A DNA stretch of 64,000 nt from Sphingomonas abaci (GCF_014199625.1 NZ_JACHNY010000001.1:930001-994000), one strand, 5' to 3'. Shown: positions 25,887-35,800, counted from the first letter of the stretch. Numbers and translations: made by a program. Notes: generated by a model not told the origin, from the letters alone.

Positions 25887-28800
25887 ATGAACGCGCCAGC
25901 CAATCCCAGCCCCGCCCTCGGTAATGATTCGGGCGCCGCAGCCGCGCTGGCCGGGTACGATTACCAACTCGACGTTTCGATTTTGGCAGCGCTGCGAATC
26001 CTTTTCGTCACCAAATCCGCGTCGCGCATCACGCTGGAACCAGCGAATGCCGATGATATCGAGGTCGAACTCACAGAAGATGATCCCGGACATATCGAGA
26101 CGCGGGCTGAGCTGGGCGTTGCCGCCCGGCTCATCATGCAAGTAAAGTTACGCGGCGGAGATCCGTGGTCGCTCGCCGATTTCGAGCGCCTCCTTAAACA
26201 CGGCAAGCGGCGCACCCCGGCCAAGGACCACCTCGCCGATCCCGATGCTCGGTACCTGCTCGTGACGAATGCCGATGTGTCGGGCGTCGCTCGCAGTCTG
26301 CTAGTCGGCGATTTTGAGGAGCAGTCGGAAGGAGACGACTTCCCGGCCTCATTGCGTGACATCCTGCCCGACGCGCCCGAACGGCGAGTTGCTATCTATG
26401 CCGGTCTGACGCCCAAGCTGCTCCAATATGAGTTAGAACATATACTGACCGCTATCCTTCGCGTTCCTAAGGATCGGCAGGAAGCATGTCTCAACACACT
26501 TCGTGAGGAAGCCAAGACGCGTATGCGCGGCACCTCGCCGGGGGTCTGGGGTTATAATGATCTGCTAGGCACGGTCCGCTCCCACGGCGGATTTCTTGCG
26601 AGCGTCGCGGAGCTCGATGCCTTCGTGGAGCCCACCAATTTCCCCGACATGCTCCGACAGCTTGAAAAGAAGAACGCGGTGGTCATCGCCGGATCATCTG
26701 GAACCGGCAAAACGCTGGCTGCACGCGCGCTGTGCGATCAGGCGCGTAAGCGCAACGGGGCGCTCGACATAGTCGTGGTCAATCCGAACAGTGCCCCCTC
26801 GAGCATCCGGCAAATCGTTCAGACGGGACCGAAGCTCTTTTATCTCGAAGATCCTTGGGGGCAGAATAGCCTGCGAACCGGCTCGGAGACGTGGACCGAG
26901 CAGCTTCCGCGGATGCTGCGCGACGCCCGTAGCGACAATCAGTTCGTGGTTACGTCGCGAAGCGACATGCTGCGCGGCGCACAAGCCGTCGGTGGCGTTG
27001 CTCCATGGTCGATCGAACTGGAAGCCGATCGGTATCTCAACGGTCGTTTCGCCCAGATTTACGATAAGCGCATGGATCTCCTCCCGCCCAAGCTTCAGGC
27101 GAAGGCGCTCAGTTTTAGATCCGACGTCCTCCGCGTGCTCGAAAAGCCGCTTGAGCTCGACCTGTTTTTCGCCAACCTCCTGTCCGGTCGCGTGGACGGC
27201 GAGAATGACGGGCAATGGCTCCATCGCCTGATCGGTCTCGCTCATCGTGATGCGGTCGAGGGCGTAGTCGACCGCTTCCTGACCCATGCCGACACAACGG
27301 GCCAATCTGCCGCGATCTGGGGCGTGCTGGCGGCACGGGGATCGTTCGATCGCACGCAGCTCGTTGCGTTGATGCGGTCCTTACGGCTCGCCGCGCCCGA
27401 CCTTGCCAATGGTCTCGACAAGCTGATCGACACGATGATCGCCGCGCGCCATCTTCGACAGCCGACAACATCGGTCGCCTTCGCGCATCCGAGTGTACGG
27501 GCGGGTTTCGAGAGCCATCTGAAGGCTGACTTGTTTCGATATGAGCCGGCTTTTGCAGCGCTGCTGACCGCGCTCACCACCCTCCCGCAGCCGCACGTCG
27601 AGTGGGGGATGGAGACGGCCGCTCGCCTGATCGGCGAAGGGCGCCAGCTCGTCGCCGGCGTCGAAGGCGGTGCGTTCACCTTCGACGTTCCCGCTGCCGC
27701 CCAAGCTGCAATCGATGGTTGGCTAGACGCTGCTCTGGTCGACCCATCCGCGGATTTTCCCAAGCTCCTCCAGCTAGCCAGCGACGTAGGCAGTGAGGCT
27801 TCCAATCCATCGGAACTGGCCCGTTGGTTGTTGACCAGCGTCCAGCGAGGCGCGGCCTTTTTCATTGACCGATGGAAGGCACCCAACTTCCCAGACGCAT
27901 GGTATGATCGAATCTCACAGGATCCACGCTCCTTTCTGATCGCCGAGCGTTTCGTTCGCGATCAGCTTTCCGACGAACATGGTTCCTATGGCGCCAAATT
28001 CCCGTTGGCACTCGACCGCATCGCGACTGGGCTTGAGCCCGCCTATCTTCATGCCGCGCGCCGTCTGGTTGGCATGGGTCACGGCTCGAATATCGAGGCG
28101 GTCGTGACCGGCGCGTTACGTGATCTTACGACCTTCAAAGCAGTGTTCGAAGAAGCACTCGACGATCTTGCAGGCGATGATGCCCAGCGGGCGAAAAATG
28201 CGGAAAGGTGGCGCCTCATTGCCGATGGTGAGTGCGACTATGGGTTCGAGGAGTATTATACCTCCGGCCATGACGACGATGGCTATGCATCTGGCATCAT
28301 CGTTGAGCTTTATATCAAAGCCGTCCGTGCGGCCGGCGATTGGAAGGAGCTCGCTGGACATAATCGCGCGTCCGAGTTCGGATATTACTGGGCGCGCGCA
28401 ATCCGCGACGCGGATGCCACAGCCGCCCCGATTCTCGAGGAGCTGTCAGCGATGTTCGCTGCAGCTCAGGCGGACGGACATGAGGACGCGGCGTGGGACG
28501 CGCTGCGTCAACATTGGCATTCGGAATTCAGAGAGAAGCTCAAGCAAGCGCTGATCGCCGGCATTCCAGATCAAAGCGATAGTGAGGCCGCCATCGCCTG
28601 CGCCATGGGCGTCGACCAGAACCTTCTTGCCGAGGCGTTCGCGTCTTCTCCAACCGCCGCCCTGCGCGTTGCCTTCCTCTGCGACCTGATCGCCGCGCGC
28701 GGCCGCTATTCCAAGCCCCAGAAGGCCGGAATGGCGAGCCTTATTCGGGCGCTGGATCCCGCTTATCGCGAAGTCGGTCGGGTGCTGCTTCTCGGGCGGT

Positions 28801-29879
28801 CGCGTGCCGCGATGCTCAGCGATCAAGCGGTTGAAATTTTGCGGCAAGCGGCGGAGACGGCGCGGCCTCGCATCCTCTCGGAGGTCGTCCCGCTCCTGAT
28901 TGAGGCGGGCGTGATGCCGGTCGAGGCGATTCGCCGATGGTTGAATGAGACCGAGGACAAGGACCTAGCAGAGGCCGCTGCTTCGGCTGCGGTCGAGATC
29001 GAGGATGAAGAAGCCATCACGAAGGCCCGTCAGCACGTTCGGGCGAGTGCAAGGGTCGTTGCTATCGAGTTCTTGGTGAGCCGAACTGATCCGCCGTTCC
29101 CCGTCGAAGTCCTCGCGCTTGCCGGCGATCCTGGCCGACATGTTCGTCAGGCACTGGTGCGCGCGATTGCAGCGAAGCCGCATCCCGATCACTTCCCCGT
29201 ATTGCTGCGTCTGACCGGCGACACGTGGTCGGACGCTGACCCTTCCCATAACGAACCTGATTCTTACCCGATCGCGCGGGAGGCAGTGGAAGGTCTTGCG
29301 GCCTACGCCCCCTTATCCGACGAGACCAGTGACCAGCTCATAAAGTTAGCGACGGCCACCTCGGATCGAGCGCTCAGCCAGGGATGTCTGCGGGTCGCAG
29401 CCGACTGCGGGTCCCCCGCGATTCGCATGAGAATTCGGGCGCTATTCGGCGACCGCGATCGTGGTCTGCTTCGGCTCGACGCGCTTGATGCCTTAGTTTT
29501 CGCCACCACAATTGAGAATGAGTTGCTGGCTCCGTTCATCCCGGAACGGATTGTCAGGCTTGGCGCGGCGCTAGCGCCGTCAGCGGTGGTGCTTGTCTGC
29601 CACCATGCTCCGATCGAGAGAGCTGTCGCGCTGTGCGAACGCATGGCTAATTCGAACGTGGATCGTTCGCTCGCCGTTCTCGGTGCCTATTTCCTTCATG
29701 ATCGAGATCCGGGAGCTGCCCAGGCAATCCTCGATCTGTTGCCCGAGGGGCATCCAGCGCGTGGCCTCTTCAGCGGAGAGCATGAACTTTTGCCTGCATC
29801 AGTCTTGGATGGGCTCGGGAATATCAAACGTCAGCGCTGGGTCAGAAATTGGATGAGCGATCGCATTGCTAACGTGTGA
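25887..29879 (+). CDS. Nuclease - STAND NTPase - helical-repeat defence protein
   Basis: A 1330-residue protein. The N-terminal domain (about 1-190) resembles the Cap4-like/Mrr-like nuclease module: AAALAGYDYQLDVS, then DDIEVEL and MQVKL as the probable acidic-x-(Q)-x-K site. A STAND-type P-loop ATPase follows with GSSGTGKT at about 269-276 and LFYLEDPWG as Walker B. The C-terminal half is a long run of helical, HEAT-like units (about 680-1320), the usual ligand-sensing part. This architecture is that of Avs-like and related immune NTPases, in which a phage protein triggers oligomerisation and the nuclease kills the cell. The ATG at 25887 is taken; a TTG six bases earlier is possible. It stands alone. 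Confidence 0.72.
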   Translation: MNAPANPSPALGNDSGAAAALAGYDYQLDVSILAALRILFVTKSASRITLEPANADDIEVELTEDDPGHIETRAELGVAARLIMQVKLRGGDPWSLADFERLLKHGKRRTPAKDHLADPDARYLLVTNADVSGVARSLLVGDFEEQSEGDDFPASLRDILPDAPERRVAIYAGLTPKLLQYELEHILTAILRVPKDRQEACLNTLREEAKTRMRGTSPGVWGYNDLLGTVRSHGGFLASVAELDAFVEPTNFPDMLRQLEKKNAVVIAGSSGTGKTLAARALCDQARKRNGALDIVVVNPNSAPSSIRQIVQTGPKLFYLEDPWGQNSLRTGSETWTEQLPRMLRDARSDNQFVVTSRSDMLRGAQAVGGVAPWSIELEADRYLNGRFAQIYDKRMDLLPPKLQAKALSFRSDVLRVLEKPLELDLFFANLLSGRVDGENDGQWLHRLIGLAHRDAVEGVVDRFLTHADTTGQSAAIWGVLAARGSFDRTQLVALMRSLRLAAPDLANGLDKLIDTMIAARHLRQPTTSVAFAHPSVRAGFESHLKADLFRYEPAFAALLTALTTLPQPHVEWGMETAARLIGEGRQLVAGVEGGAFTFDVPAAAQAAIDGWLDAALVDPSADFPKLLQLASDVGSEASNPSELARWLLTSVQRGAAFFIDRWKAPNFPDAWYDRISQDPRSFLIAERFVRDQLSDEHGSYGAKFPLALDRIATGLEPAYLHAARRLVGMGHGSNIEAVVTGALRDLTTFKAVFEEALDDLAGDDAQRAKNAERWRLIADGECDYGFEEYYTSGHDDDGYASGIIVELYIKAVRAAGDWKELAGHNRASEFGYYWARAIRDADATAAPILEELSAMFAAAQADGHEDAAWDALRQHWHSEFREKLKQALIAGIPDQSDSEAAIACAMGVDQNLLAEAFASSPTAALRVAFLCDLIAARGRYSKPQKAGMASLIRALDPAYREVGRVLLLGRSRAAMLSDQAVEILRQAAETARPRILSEVVPLLIEAGVMPVEAIRRWLNETEDKDLAEAAASAAVEIEDEEAITKARQHVRASARVVAIEFLVSRTDPPFPVEVLALAGDPGRHVRQALVRAIAAKPHPDHFPVLLRLTGDTWSDADPSHNEPDSYPIAREAVEGLAAYAPLSDETSDQLIKLATATSDRALSQGCLRVAADCGSPAIRMRIRALFGDRDRGLLRLDALDALVFATTIENELLAPFIPERIVRLGAALAPSAVVLVCHHAPIERAVALCERMANSNVDRSLAVLGAYFLHDRDPGAAQAILDLLPEGHPARGLFSGEHELLPASVLDGLGNIKRQRWVRNWMSDRIANV

Positions 29880-30624
29880 CCCGCGGGAAACTATCGTTGA
29901 TGGGGAGCGCCGCCTCCTATTGCTGTCACAGGCGTGCGTTCGTACGATCCGTGCCCCCGGCCGGCCTATGAGCAGCACGAAAGAAATACTGGCATGGCGC
30001 CGACAGCCGGGTCGCTTTTCGAACGCTGTTGCGGCTGCGCCCTTTAAGTGCGAGCGCCTCCTGAAGCGGTCGGCTCGAAGCCGATTGGGGCGCATTGCTG
30101 CCGACTATCTGAGCGTGAACGGAGGGCCGCTCACGCCATTCGGCGTCCGAAAGCGGCCGGGCCGTAATTCACCCATCGCGTCGACTGGCATCACCTGAAC
30201 GAGGGGCGGCTTTTGGGCTCGGCTCGCGGAGGCTGAATGACCTACGTAGGGGCGTTGCCGCCAGACGGTTTCGCGCCCAGCGAATGGCAAGTTGTGTCAG
30301 AATCTGCCGTTCCGAGCCCGTTCGGCGAACGACGTATTGTGGTCGGCACCTGCCGTCTCGAATAGGAATCTTAAATGGGATGCACGGGCGGACACGTTAC
30401 TACATTGAAAGGCGAACGCACCGCTTCCCAAAACCTGTTCCCGATTGCTTTTTCCCAAGACTGCCGGTCGGGCACGGAGAAACGGGACAGCGGATTGCGC
30501 CTCATTGAACAGCATGGCCCAGGATAGGGTGAGGCACCGTCGTGAGTAAATTGGGTTCTCCACCGCAAGTATCACGGCATCAAAAAAAGTGAAGGTAAAG
30601 CCCTGCACAAAGGGTAGGTTCGTT
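29880..30624. other. Gene-poor gap after STAND gene
   Basis: About 745 bp downstream of the STAND gene and downstream of the convergent recombinase gene. Only short frames without motifs are present on either strand. I see no clear terminator hairpin with a T run and no repeat. It may be debris from earlier cargo turnover. Confidence 0.4.
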
Positions 30625-31278
30625 TTACGAGGTCGGCGCTACCGCAGCCGTCCTGGCCCGGTGAAGGGCGGTCACCCGCTTGACGTGGGCAATGCTGCAT
30701 CCGGCTAGTTCCGCCGTCTTCGCGATGCTCATGCCCGCCTCGCGCAAACCGACGATGCGGCGGTGATGGGCAAGGTCGGGCTTGCGGCCGGTGTACCGCC
30801 CAGCCCTTTTAGCGATGTCGATCCCCTCGCGCTGCCGCTCGCGCCTGGTCTCATAATCGTCGCGCGCCGTCTGCAGCGCCACGCGCAGCAGCATGTCCTG
30901 CACCGCTTCCAGCACGATGCGCGCCACGCCCGCGCTGTCCGCCACTAAGTCGCTGAGGTCGACGATGCCCGGCACCGCCAGCCGAGCTCCCCTGCCGCGA
31001 ATTGTCTCAACTAGCAGTTCGGCCTCCGGCAGCGGCAGGCGGCTGATGCGGTCTATCTTCTCGGCCACCACGACTTCGCCTGGTTGCAGGTCCGCCACCA
31101 TGCGCAGCAGCTCCGGCCGATCGGGCCGCGCACCCGACGCCTTCTCCCGGTACACCGCCGCGATGTAGAAGCCGGCCGCCCGCGCGCCGGCCACGATACT
31201 CTCCTGCCGCGTCAGGTCCTGCTCGTCCGTGCTCACACGGAGGTACACCCTCGCCGCCCTAACCTTGCTGTCTGTCAC
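30625..31278 (-). CDS. Serine recombinase / resolvase (Tn3-type)
   Basis: A 217-residue small serine recombinase. The catalytic N terminus reads VYLRVSTDEQDLTRQ with Arg14 and Ser16. Conserved VVAEKIDRISR and the E-helix region follow, and a C-terminal HTH (GMSIAKTAELAGCSIAHVKRV) ends the protein. Such enzymes resolve cointegrates or invert DNA at a nearby res or gix site, usually directly upstream. The 31279-31537 segment upstream contains several inexact GTGT...ACAC inverted units (for example GTGTTTGGGTACAC near 31299) that could be part of such a site. It may be left from an older transposon nested in the island. Confidence 0.88.
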   Translation of the reverse strand: MTDSKVRAARVYLRVSTDEQDLTRQESIVAGARAAGFYIAAVYREKASGARPDRPELLRMVADLQPGEVVVAEKIDRISRLPLPEAELLVETIRGRGARLAVPGIVDLSDLVADSAGVARIVLEAVQDMLLRVALQTARDDYETRRERQREGIDIAKRAGRYTGRKPDLAHHRRIVGLREAGMSIAKTAELAGCSIAHVKRVTALHRARTAAVAPTS

Positions 31279-31537
31279 TTACTCATCTCTCGTGCCCGGC
31301 GTGTTTGGGTACACCCTTAAGCGCTACCCCTGCCGCTATGGGCTCCGAATAGCAAGGACCGGATCTACCGCGCCTAGCTAAGCGAGCCGACTCTGCGTAG
31401 CCACTCACCGCCGAGATGAACAGCTCTGGTGCAGTCGTGTTCGTCGCTACAAACTTCGGTAGATTATGATTGTCTGATAGTGGCAGCTGTGCGCCTATTC
31501 TGGTACGTATGTCACCTGACAGGTCACGCTAGCAGGT

Positions 31538-31795
31538 TTGGTGCAGGTGGAAGCGCAGCGGGTCAAGATCGTGGATGGTGGAAAGCTGGTGATTCCTGCA
31601 TCGATGCGTCGTCAACTCGGCATCAGCACGGGCGATACCGTACTGGTCGATGTCGACAATGGCGAGCTTCGAGTACGGTCAATCAACCGAGCAGTTGAGC
31701 GTGCCCGCGCCATCCTGCGCAAGCACATACCTGAAGGGTCAGCCTTGGCTGACGAATTGATCGCCGATCGGCGCCGCGAGGCCGAGCGTGAGTAG
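31538..31795 (+). CDS. vapB: VapB-type antitoxin (AbrB/MazE swapped-hairpin)
   Basis: An 85-residue protein. Its N-terminal half is an AbrB/MazE DNA-binding hairpin (VKIVDGGKLVIPASMRRQLGI, then GDTVLVDV). The charged C-terminal helix would wrap the toxin. The start is uncertain: TTG at 31538, GTG at 31541 or GTG at 31547, with AGCAGG just upstream. It overlaps vapC by 8 bp. As in other VapBC modules, the antitoxin probably represses its own promoter in the upstream gap. Confidence 0.82.
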   Translation: MVQVEAQRVKIVDGGKLVIPASMRRQLGISTGDTVLVDVDNGELRVRSINRAVERARAILRKHIPEGSALADELIADRRREAERE

Positions 31796-32177
31796 CAAGG
31801 TCGTGCTTGACGCTTCCGCCCTGCTCTGTCTGCTCAATGACGAGCCGGGCGCAGACAGGGTAGTCGAAGTGTTAACGCGTTCCGTGATGGATACGACCAA
31901 TCTCGCCGAGGTCGTGTCCAAGCTGCGCGAGCGCGGCTTGTCGCTGGAGGAGGTTCAGGAAGCTCTTGGCGGCCTGCACCTAGACGTTCGTCCATTGTCA
32001 CCATCTCAGGCGATGACCATCGGCGACCTGCGACCGGCGACAAAGCCGCTCGGTCTGTCGTTAGGAGATCGAGCGTGTTTGGCGCTCGCCTTGGACCTAA
32101 GCACTGAACTGTTCACAGTTGACGCGGACCTCGCGAGCGCTGACGTGGGTGTTAGCATCACCGACATACGTCGATGA
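31788..32177 (+). CDS. vapC: VapC-type PIN-domain toxin ribonuclease
   Basis: A 129-residue PIN-domain protein with the full acidic set: Asp8 (VLDASAL), Glu41 (NLAEVV), Asp94 (LGDRACLALA) and Asp112 (TVDADL). VapC toxins are Mg-dependent RNases that cut tRNA or rRNA when freed from VapB. The GTG start overlaps the antitoxin gene. The pair probably stabilises the transposon in the host. Function beyond the family is not visible. Confidence 0.9.
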   Translation: MSSKVVLDASALLCLLNDEPGADRVVEVLTRSVMDTTNLAEVVSKLRERGLSLEEVQEALGGLHLDVRPLSPSQAMTIGDLRPATKPLGLSLGDRACLALALDLSTELFTVDADLASADVGVSITDIRR

Positions 32178-32840
32178 TCTGAGCGCCCACCTTGCAGACA
32201 CTCGGCGGTCGCGTTGCGCTCCTTGCCTTGGCGAGAGCGGGGCCGCGAACGCCTGATATAGACGATGTGATAGACTCGTGTTTTTGATAATTCCGCACCT
32301 GATCACGTGGTGAAAACGCGTCCCCAATTCACATAGAAGTTACAAAATTGCGGTTCGCGTTGCCAAAAACTTATAAAAGATTAAATTTGCGCATTTTGTT
32401 GAGGGTTCTGGCATGGATTTTTCCCGATTGAGCGCCTCTTGCGTTTTCGAAAGCACGAATCTGAGAGAGAGAGAGATTTGCGTGTTTTCTAGAAGGGGAA
32501 ACCGCTTTGTAGTGCCAAACCCGAGCGCGGGGAGCCTCAGGTGGCCGCGAACGCAACTCTAATGCGCATTCCGAGTGAAAATCTGGCGGTTTGCACAAAA
32601 GACGAACACCGATCTTAACGCTTCAAGCCGTCGCAACTGAAGCTTTTGGTGGAGACCGGAACGGCCGCTCTGGACGGCTCGTCCCGTGAAGCAGACGTTC
32701 GTTCACCGGTGGGATCACGACCCTACCAGAAGGGGTACGGCCAGCCTCTAGGGCTGGGCGTCAAGGGAACGCATTCCCCTCGTGACAAGCGCCGCGGTTT
32801 AGGACGGAGCAGGTGCTCCACCACCGCCACGCGATTTCGA
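32178..32840. other. AT-rich gap between vapC and HExxH gene
   Basis: About 660 bp without a supportable gene. The 32270-32420 part is clearly richer in A and T than its surroundings, and a GA dinucleotide tract lies at about 32463-32475. It may contain an old junction between cargo modules or strong promoters. A plus-strand frame running from 32646 into the next gene is a shadow without motifs. Confidence 0.4.
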
Positions 32841-34538
32841 CTATTGATTGCGCCACCAATGGGAGAAGCCAAATTTGCCCTCCTCCCGCATGATGTGACC
32901 GACAGCGAGTTGGACCAGATGGTCTTGGGCGTCGCTCAGCGAGCCATCGGGGTCGATGTTATAATTCCCACGTTCGATCATCATTATGAAGCTTCGGGCG
33001 AAAGATTCACTGCATGGCGCGAAGAGCATGAAGTCGGGGTCATCGGAACCAACAAAGGCGAGAAAGCCCATATTGTCAGGAAGGTCATGATCCCCCCGGT
33101 CGAGCCTTATCCTCACCATTTGCTGCCGGAATCTCTTAGCCCAGAACGGGATGAAGTCGAACGGATCGATGTCGATCAACATCGCCACCGCCGCTCCGCG
33201 TCGCCGTAATGGCAGTAGCCAGTCATCCATCCACTGCGGGTTCATGCACGCGCTGGCACTGGCCATGACAAATATCCGCGCTGGCTTTGCAGACTCCAAT
33301 TGGAGAGGAAGCTCGGAGGGCGAAGCCAATTCCAGCATGTGCACGAACCCGGGCACCGGCAGCGACGGCGTTTCCACGAACCGGCGCAGGACGGTCAGCG
33401 TGTCTTCTGGTGGCCGATCGCTCAACGGGTCCTTCAGGGCATAGAGAGCCGGCAGTTTGTCGAATGGAATGGCGACCAGCTGGACATGGGGGCCGAAGTC
33501 ATATCCCTCGACGACAAACCATGACGGCCGCACCTCCGTTTCGACGCCGGCCTCATGCAGCACTGCTGGCAGCTTGGACGATGAAATTATCAGCCGTTCC
33601 TCGCGCGCCGACATGAAGGTGGCGTCGAAATCCTGGTCGAGATTTTCCGAGGTTAGCAGCTTGATCCGCAACCTCGGCCCGGCATGATCGACCACCTGCT
33701 GGCTCGCCTTGGCCGCAGCCGCGCGTTGCGCAAGCCATTGCGGCCGGCCTAATCCAGGCGGGAAGCATGCTTCGGCAATGGCCTGGAACGCCAGCCCTTG
33801 CAGCGCCTCCTGCTCGGGCAGGGGCGCCGCCCCGACGGCCCGTATCCTGTCGTCGCGGCTCAGCCCGCCGCGCGCGAGGCTTTGTATTGCCGGGCTGGCC
33901 GACACGATCGCCTGACGCAATGCCTGCTGGGCGGCCGCGAGCGCGATTGGGCTGGTGACATGCGCGAAACGGGCGTCGGGCGTTTCGGCCTCGTCCCACA
34001 CCGTCGTTGCCCAGTCCGCGCAGGGAATTGCCGCCCATCGGTCCAAAAGATCCGTCTGCATTGCGACCCGCGCGGCTGCGGCGACGCAGACCGAACTGAT
34101 AAAGGGGGCGTTTTCGAGGTCGAGCAGGCCCGCCATCCGGTCGTAATAGCCCTGATAGTCCGGATATTCGTCGAGCAAGCTGCGGTCGTAGATCGAAAGG
34201 CTTGCTGCGTAGATGCCGCTGAGCGTCGCGTAGGTCTCATGGGTCTCGACCGACGCTTCGATCATGCGCTCGATCAGCGCGTCCATTCCGGGCTCGCCAG
34301 CCTGGTCCAACGCACCGGCCAGCACCATTCCGACGCCGAAGGTCGTGCTCCCATTGAGCGCCCAGTGAAAATTCTCGTGCAACGCCACCATCTCGGCGAG
34401 CGGCGAAGTATGATCCTGCCCGAGATGCAAGGTCCGGGCGCCGGTCCTCGGGGAGTAGCTGCCGCCCGCACTCCCGCCAGCTGCTTTCCACAGCGCGCTT
34501 CGCAGATAATAGCCGCGATGGCCCGGCGCTTCGGTCAT
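32841..34538 (-). CDS. Unknown protein with HExxH zinc-peptidase motif
   Basis: A 565-residue protein I do not recognise as a named family. The N-terminal part carries ALHENFHWALNG, an exact HExxH (His54, Glu55, His58), and about 40 residues on ETHETYATLSGIY could supply a third ligand, so a metallopeptidase-like fold is possible. The rest is soluble, alpha/beta in look, with no other clear motif. Its start overlaps the stop of the upstream APH-like kinase gene by ATGA, so the two are made together. A pair of kinase and peptidase suggests a toxin-antitoxin or defence module; this is inference. Confidence 0.55.
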   Translation of the reverse strand: MTEAPGHRGYYLRSALWKAAGGSAGGSYSPRTGARTLHLGQDHTSPLAEMVALHENFHWALNGSTTFGVGMVLAGALDQAGEPGMDALIERMIEASVETHETYATLSGIYAASLSIYDRSLLDEYPDYQGYYDRMAGLLDLENAPFISSVCVAAAARVAMQTDLLDRWAAIPCADWATTVWDEAETPDARFAHVTSPIALAAAQQALRQAIVSASPAIQSLARGGLSRDDRIRAVGAAPLPEQEALQGLAFQAIAEACFPPGLGRPQWLAQRAAAAKASQQVVDHAGPRLRIKLLTSENLDQDFDATFMSAREERLIISSSKLPAVLHEAGVETEVRPSWFVVEGYDFGPHVQLVAIPFDKLPALYALKDPLSDRPPEDTLTVLRRFVETPSLPVPGFVHMLELASPSELPLQLESAKPARIFVMASASACMNPQWMDDWLLPLRRRGAAVAMLIDIDPFDFIPFWAKRFRQQMVRIRLDRGDHDLPDNMGFLAFVGSDDPDFMLFAPCSESFARSFIMMIERGNYNIDPDGSLSDAQDHLVQLAVGHIMREEGKFGFSHWWRNQ

Positions 34539-35800
34539 TTGAGGCGGGAGCAGAAGCGATCGAGCCAGGTCAGTCCCTCGCCATAGAGTGCGATCGCCGC
34601 GTCGGGCCGCGGATTGATTTTGTGGGCGAACCGGGTGGCGGGAAGGCCGAGAATATTGGCGGCCATTGCGAGCTCGTATCGTTCGCGCCAGTGAAGGTCT
34701 CCATGCGTCTCGGCGAATTGGCCCACACGCTCAAGACAGGCCGCCACCAGCTGCGAAGTCACCGCGGGCGTCTCAAAGGCATAGTCGAGCACGCCGCCAT
34801 CGACCGCTTTGCGGGAGAGCGTGAGCGTAGCGCCCGCGGCTGGCTTTTCGATAGGTCCTGTCGCATCTAGGAAATGGGTGATCTTGGCGATATCGAACAG
34901 ATAGTCCCCGCGCCCCCAGTCCTTGGGATCGATCAGCTTGACCTCGACCGACGAGTGGCTCGTCCGAAGCATCAGGTTGCCCGGATTGGGATCACCATGG
35001 ACGATCGTGCTGAACGGGGCGGCAATGGCGTCGAGCTGCGCCTTCGCGCCGGCAATGCGCTCAAGGCTCTGCTTCCATGGCGTGAGCTCCGCGTCGCCGC
35101 GGTAGAGCTTGCGCGAACGAAAGACCGCGTCGACCTTTTCCGCAGCTTCGAGCCGTTCGCGGATACGCTCGACATAGTCCTTGCCGATGCTGGGAAGCAT
35201 ACGGTGGTCGATGCTTGCATCATATCCCTCGAACAGAATGTCGAGGACCGCGTGCATCAGGCGCACTGCTTCAGCGGGGCCGGTCTGCGCGCCGCCCTTG
35301 GGAAACAGCCGATCCTCAAGCGATATCCAACCTTCCGCTTCCGGAAAATACTCCATCAGATAGGCGTAAGGCGCGGTTTCTCGGATCGCGTAGACGACAG
35401 GCCACGCCTCCCTGAAACGCGCGGGCATCGCGGCATTTGCGCGAATATCACGCATTATGGCTCCCTCTTTGGCGAGCTTCTCGTTGCGGTCCATTTTGAA
35501 CACGAATGGCGCGTGCAGGACGATATGCCGGACCATGTCGGCCGTATTGCCGCCGCCGAGCAGCGAGGAGTCTATCGTGCGCCGCTCGATGGGCAGGCCG
35601 GTCGCCATGGCCTGCCGCAGCAAGTCGCTGACGATCTCCTTTGCCTCATCCTGGCCCGACGGATCGGGCCCGAAGCCGAACTGTGGGCGTCTGGCCAGTT
35701 TGAGGCCCGCTGCGACGGCTTGCTCAAGATAATTGATCAGCGTGTCCATCTGCTTCCGATCCAAGTCCAAGGTCGCGTTTGCCGTCACTGCTTCGCGCAC
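34535..35800 (-). CDS. APH/choline-kinase-fold phosphotransferase
   Basis: A 421-residue protein with the kinase signature of the aminoglycoside phosphotransferase family. It shows a nucleotide Lys in FVFKMD (Lys102), Glu112, the catalytic loop IVHGDPNPGNLM (His268, Asp270, Asn275) and the metal loop LIDPKDW (Asp291), then DYLFDIAKI. The first 95 residues and the last 90 are extra. The start is a GTG at 35800; other starts further in are possible. It is coupled by ATGA to the HExxH gene. It need not act on antibiotics: many relatives phosphorylate proteins, nucleotides or small metabolites. Confidence 0.72.
   Translation of the reverse strand: MREAVTANATLDLDRKQMDTLINYLEQAVAAGLKLARRPQFGFGPDPSGQDEAKEIVSDLLRQAMATGLPIERRTIDSSLLGGGNTADMVRHIVLHAPFVFKMDRNEKLAKEGAIMRDIRANAAMPARFREAWPVVYAIRETAPYAYLMEYFPEAEGWISLEDRLFPKGGAQTGPAEAVRLMHAVLDILFEGYDASIDHRMLPSIGKDYVERIRERLEAAEKVDAVFRSRKLYRGDAELTPWKQSLERIAGAKAQLDAIAAPFSTIVHGDPNPGNLMLRTSHSSVEVKLIDPKDWGRGDYLFDIAKITHFLDATGPIEKPAAGATLTLSRKAVDGGVLDYAFETPAVTSQLVAACLERVGQFAETHGDLHWRERYELAMAANILGLPATRFAHKINPRPDAAIALYGEGLTWLDRFCSRLK

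Noticed and set aside
25511..25924. 137-residue plus-strand frame before the STAND gene
   Set aside because: Second half loses protein-like composition and it runs into the STAND gene in another frame; no motif.
32646..33209. 187-residue plus-strand frame
   Set aside because: Mostly opposite the HExxH gene; no motif and antisense composition.
34535..35800. Aminoglycoside resistance gene
   Set aside because: The APH fold is shared by many kinases; the extra N- and C-terminal regions and the coupling to an HExxH protein do not fit a resistance enzyme.
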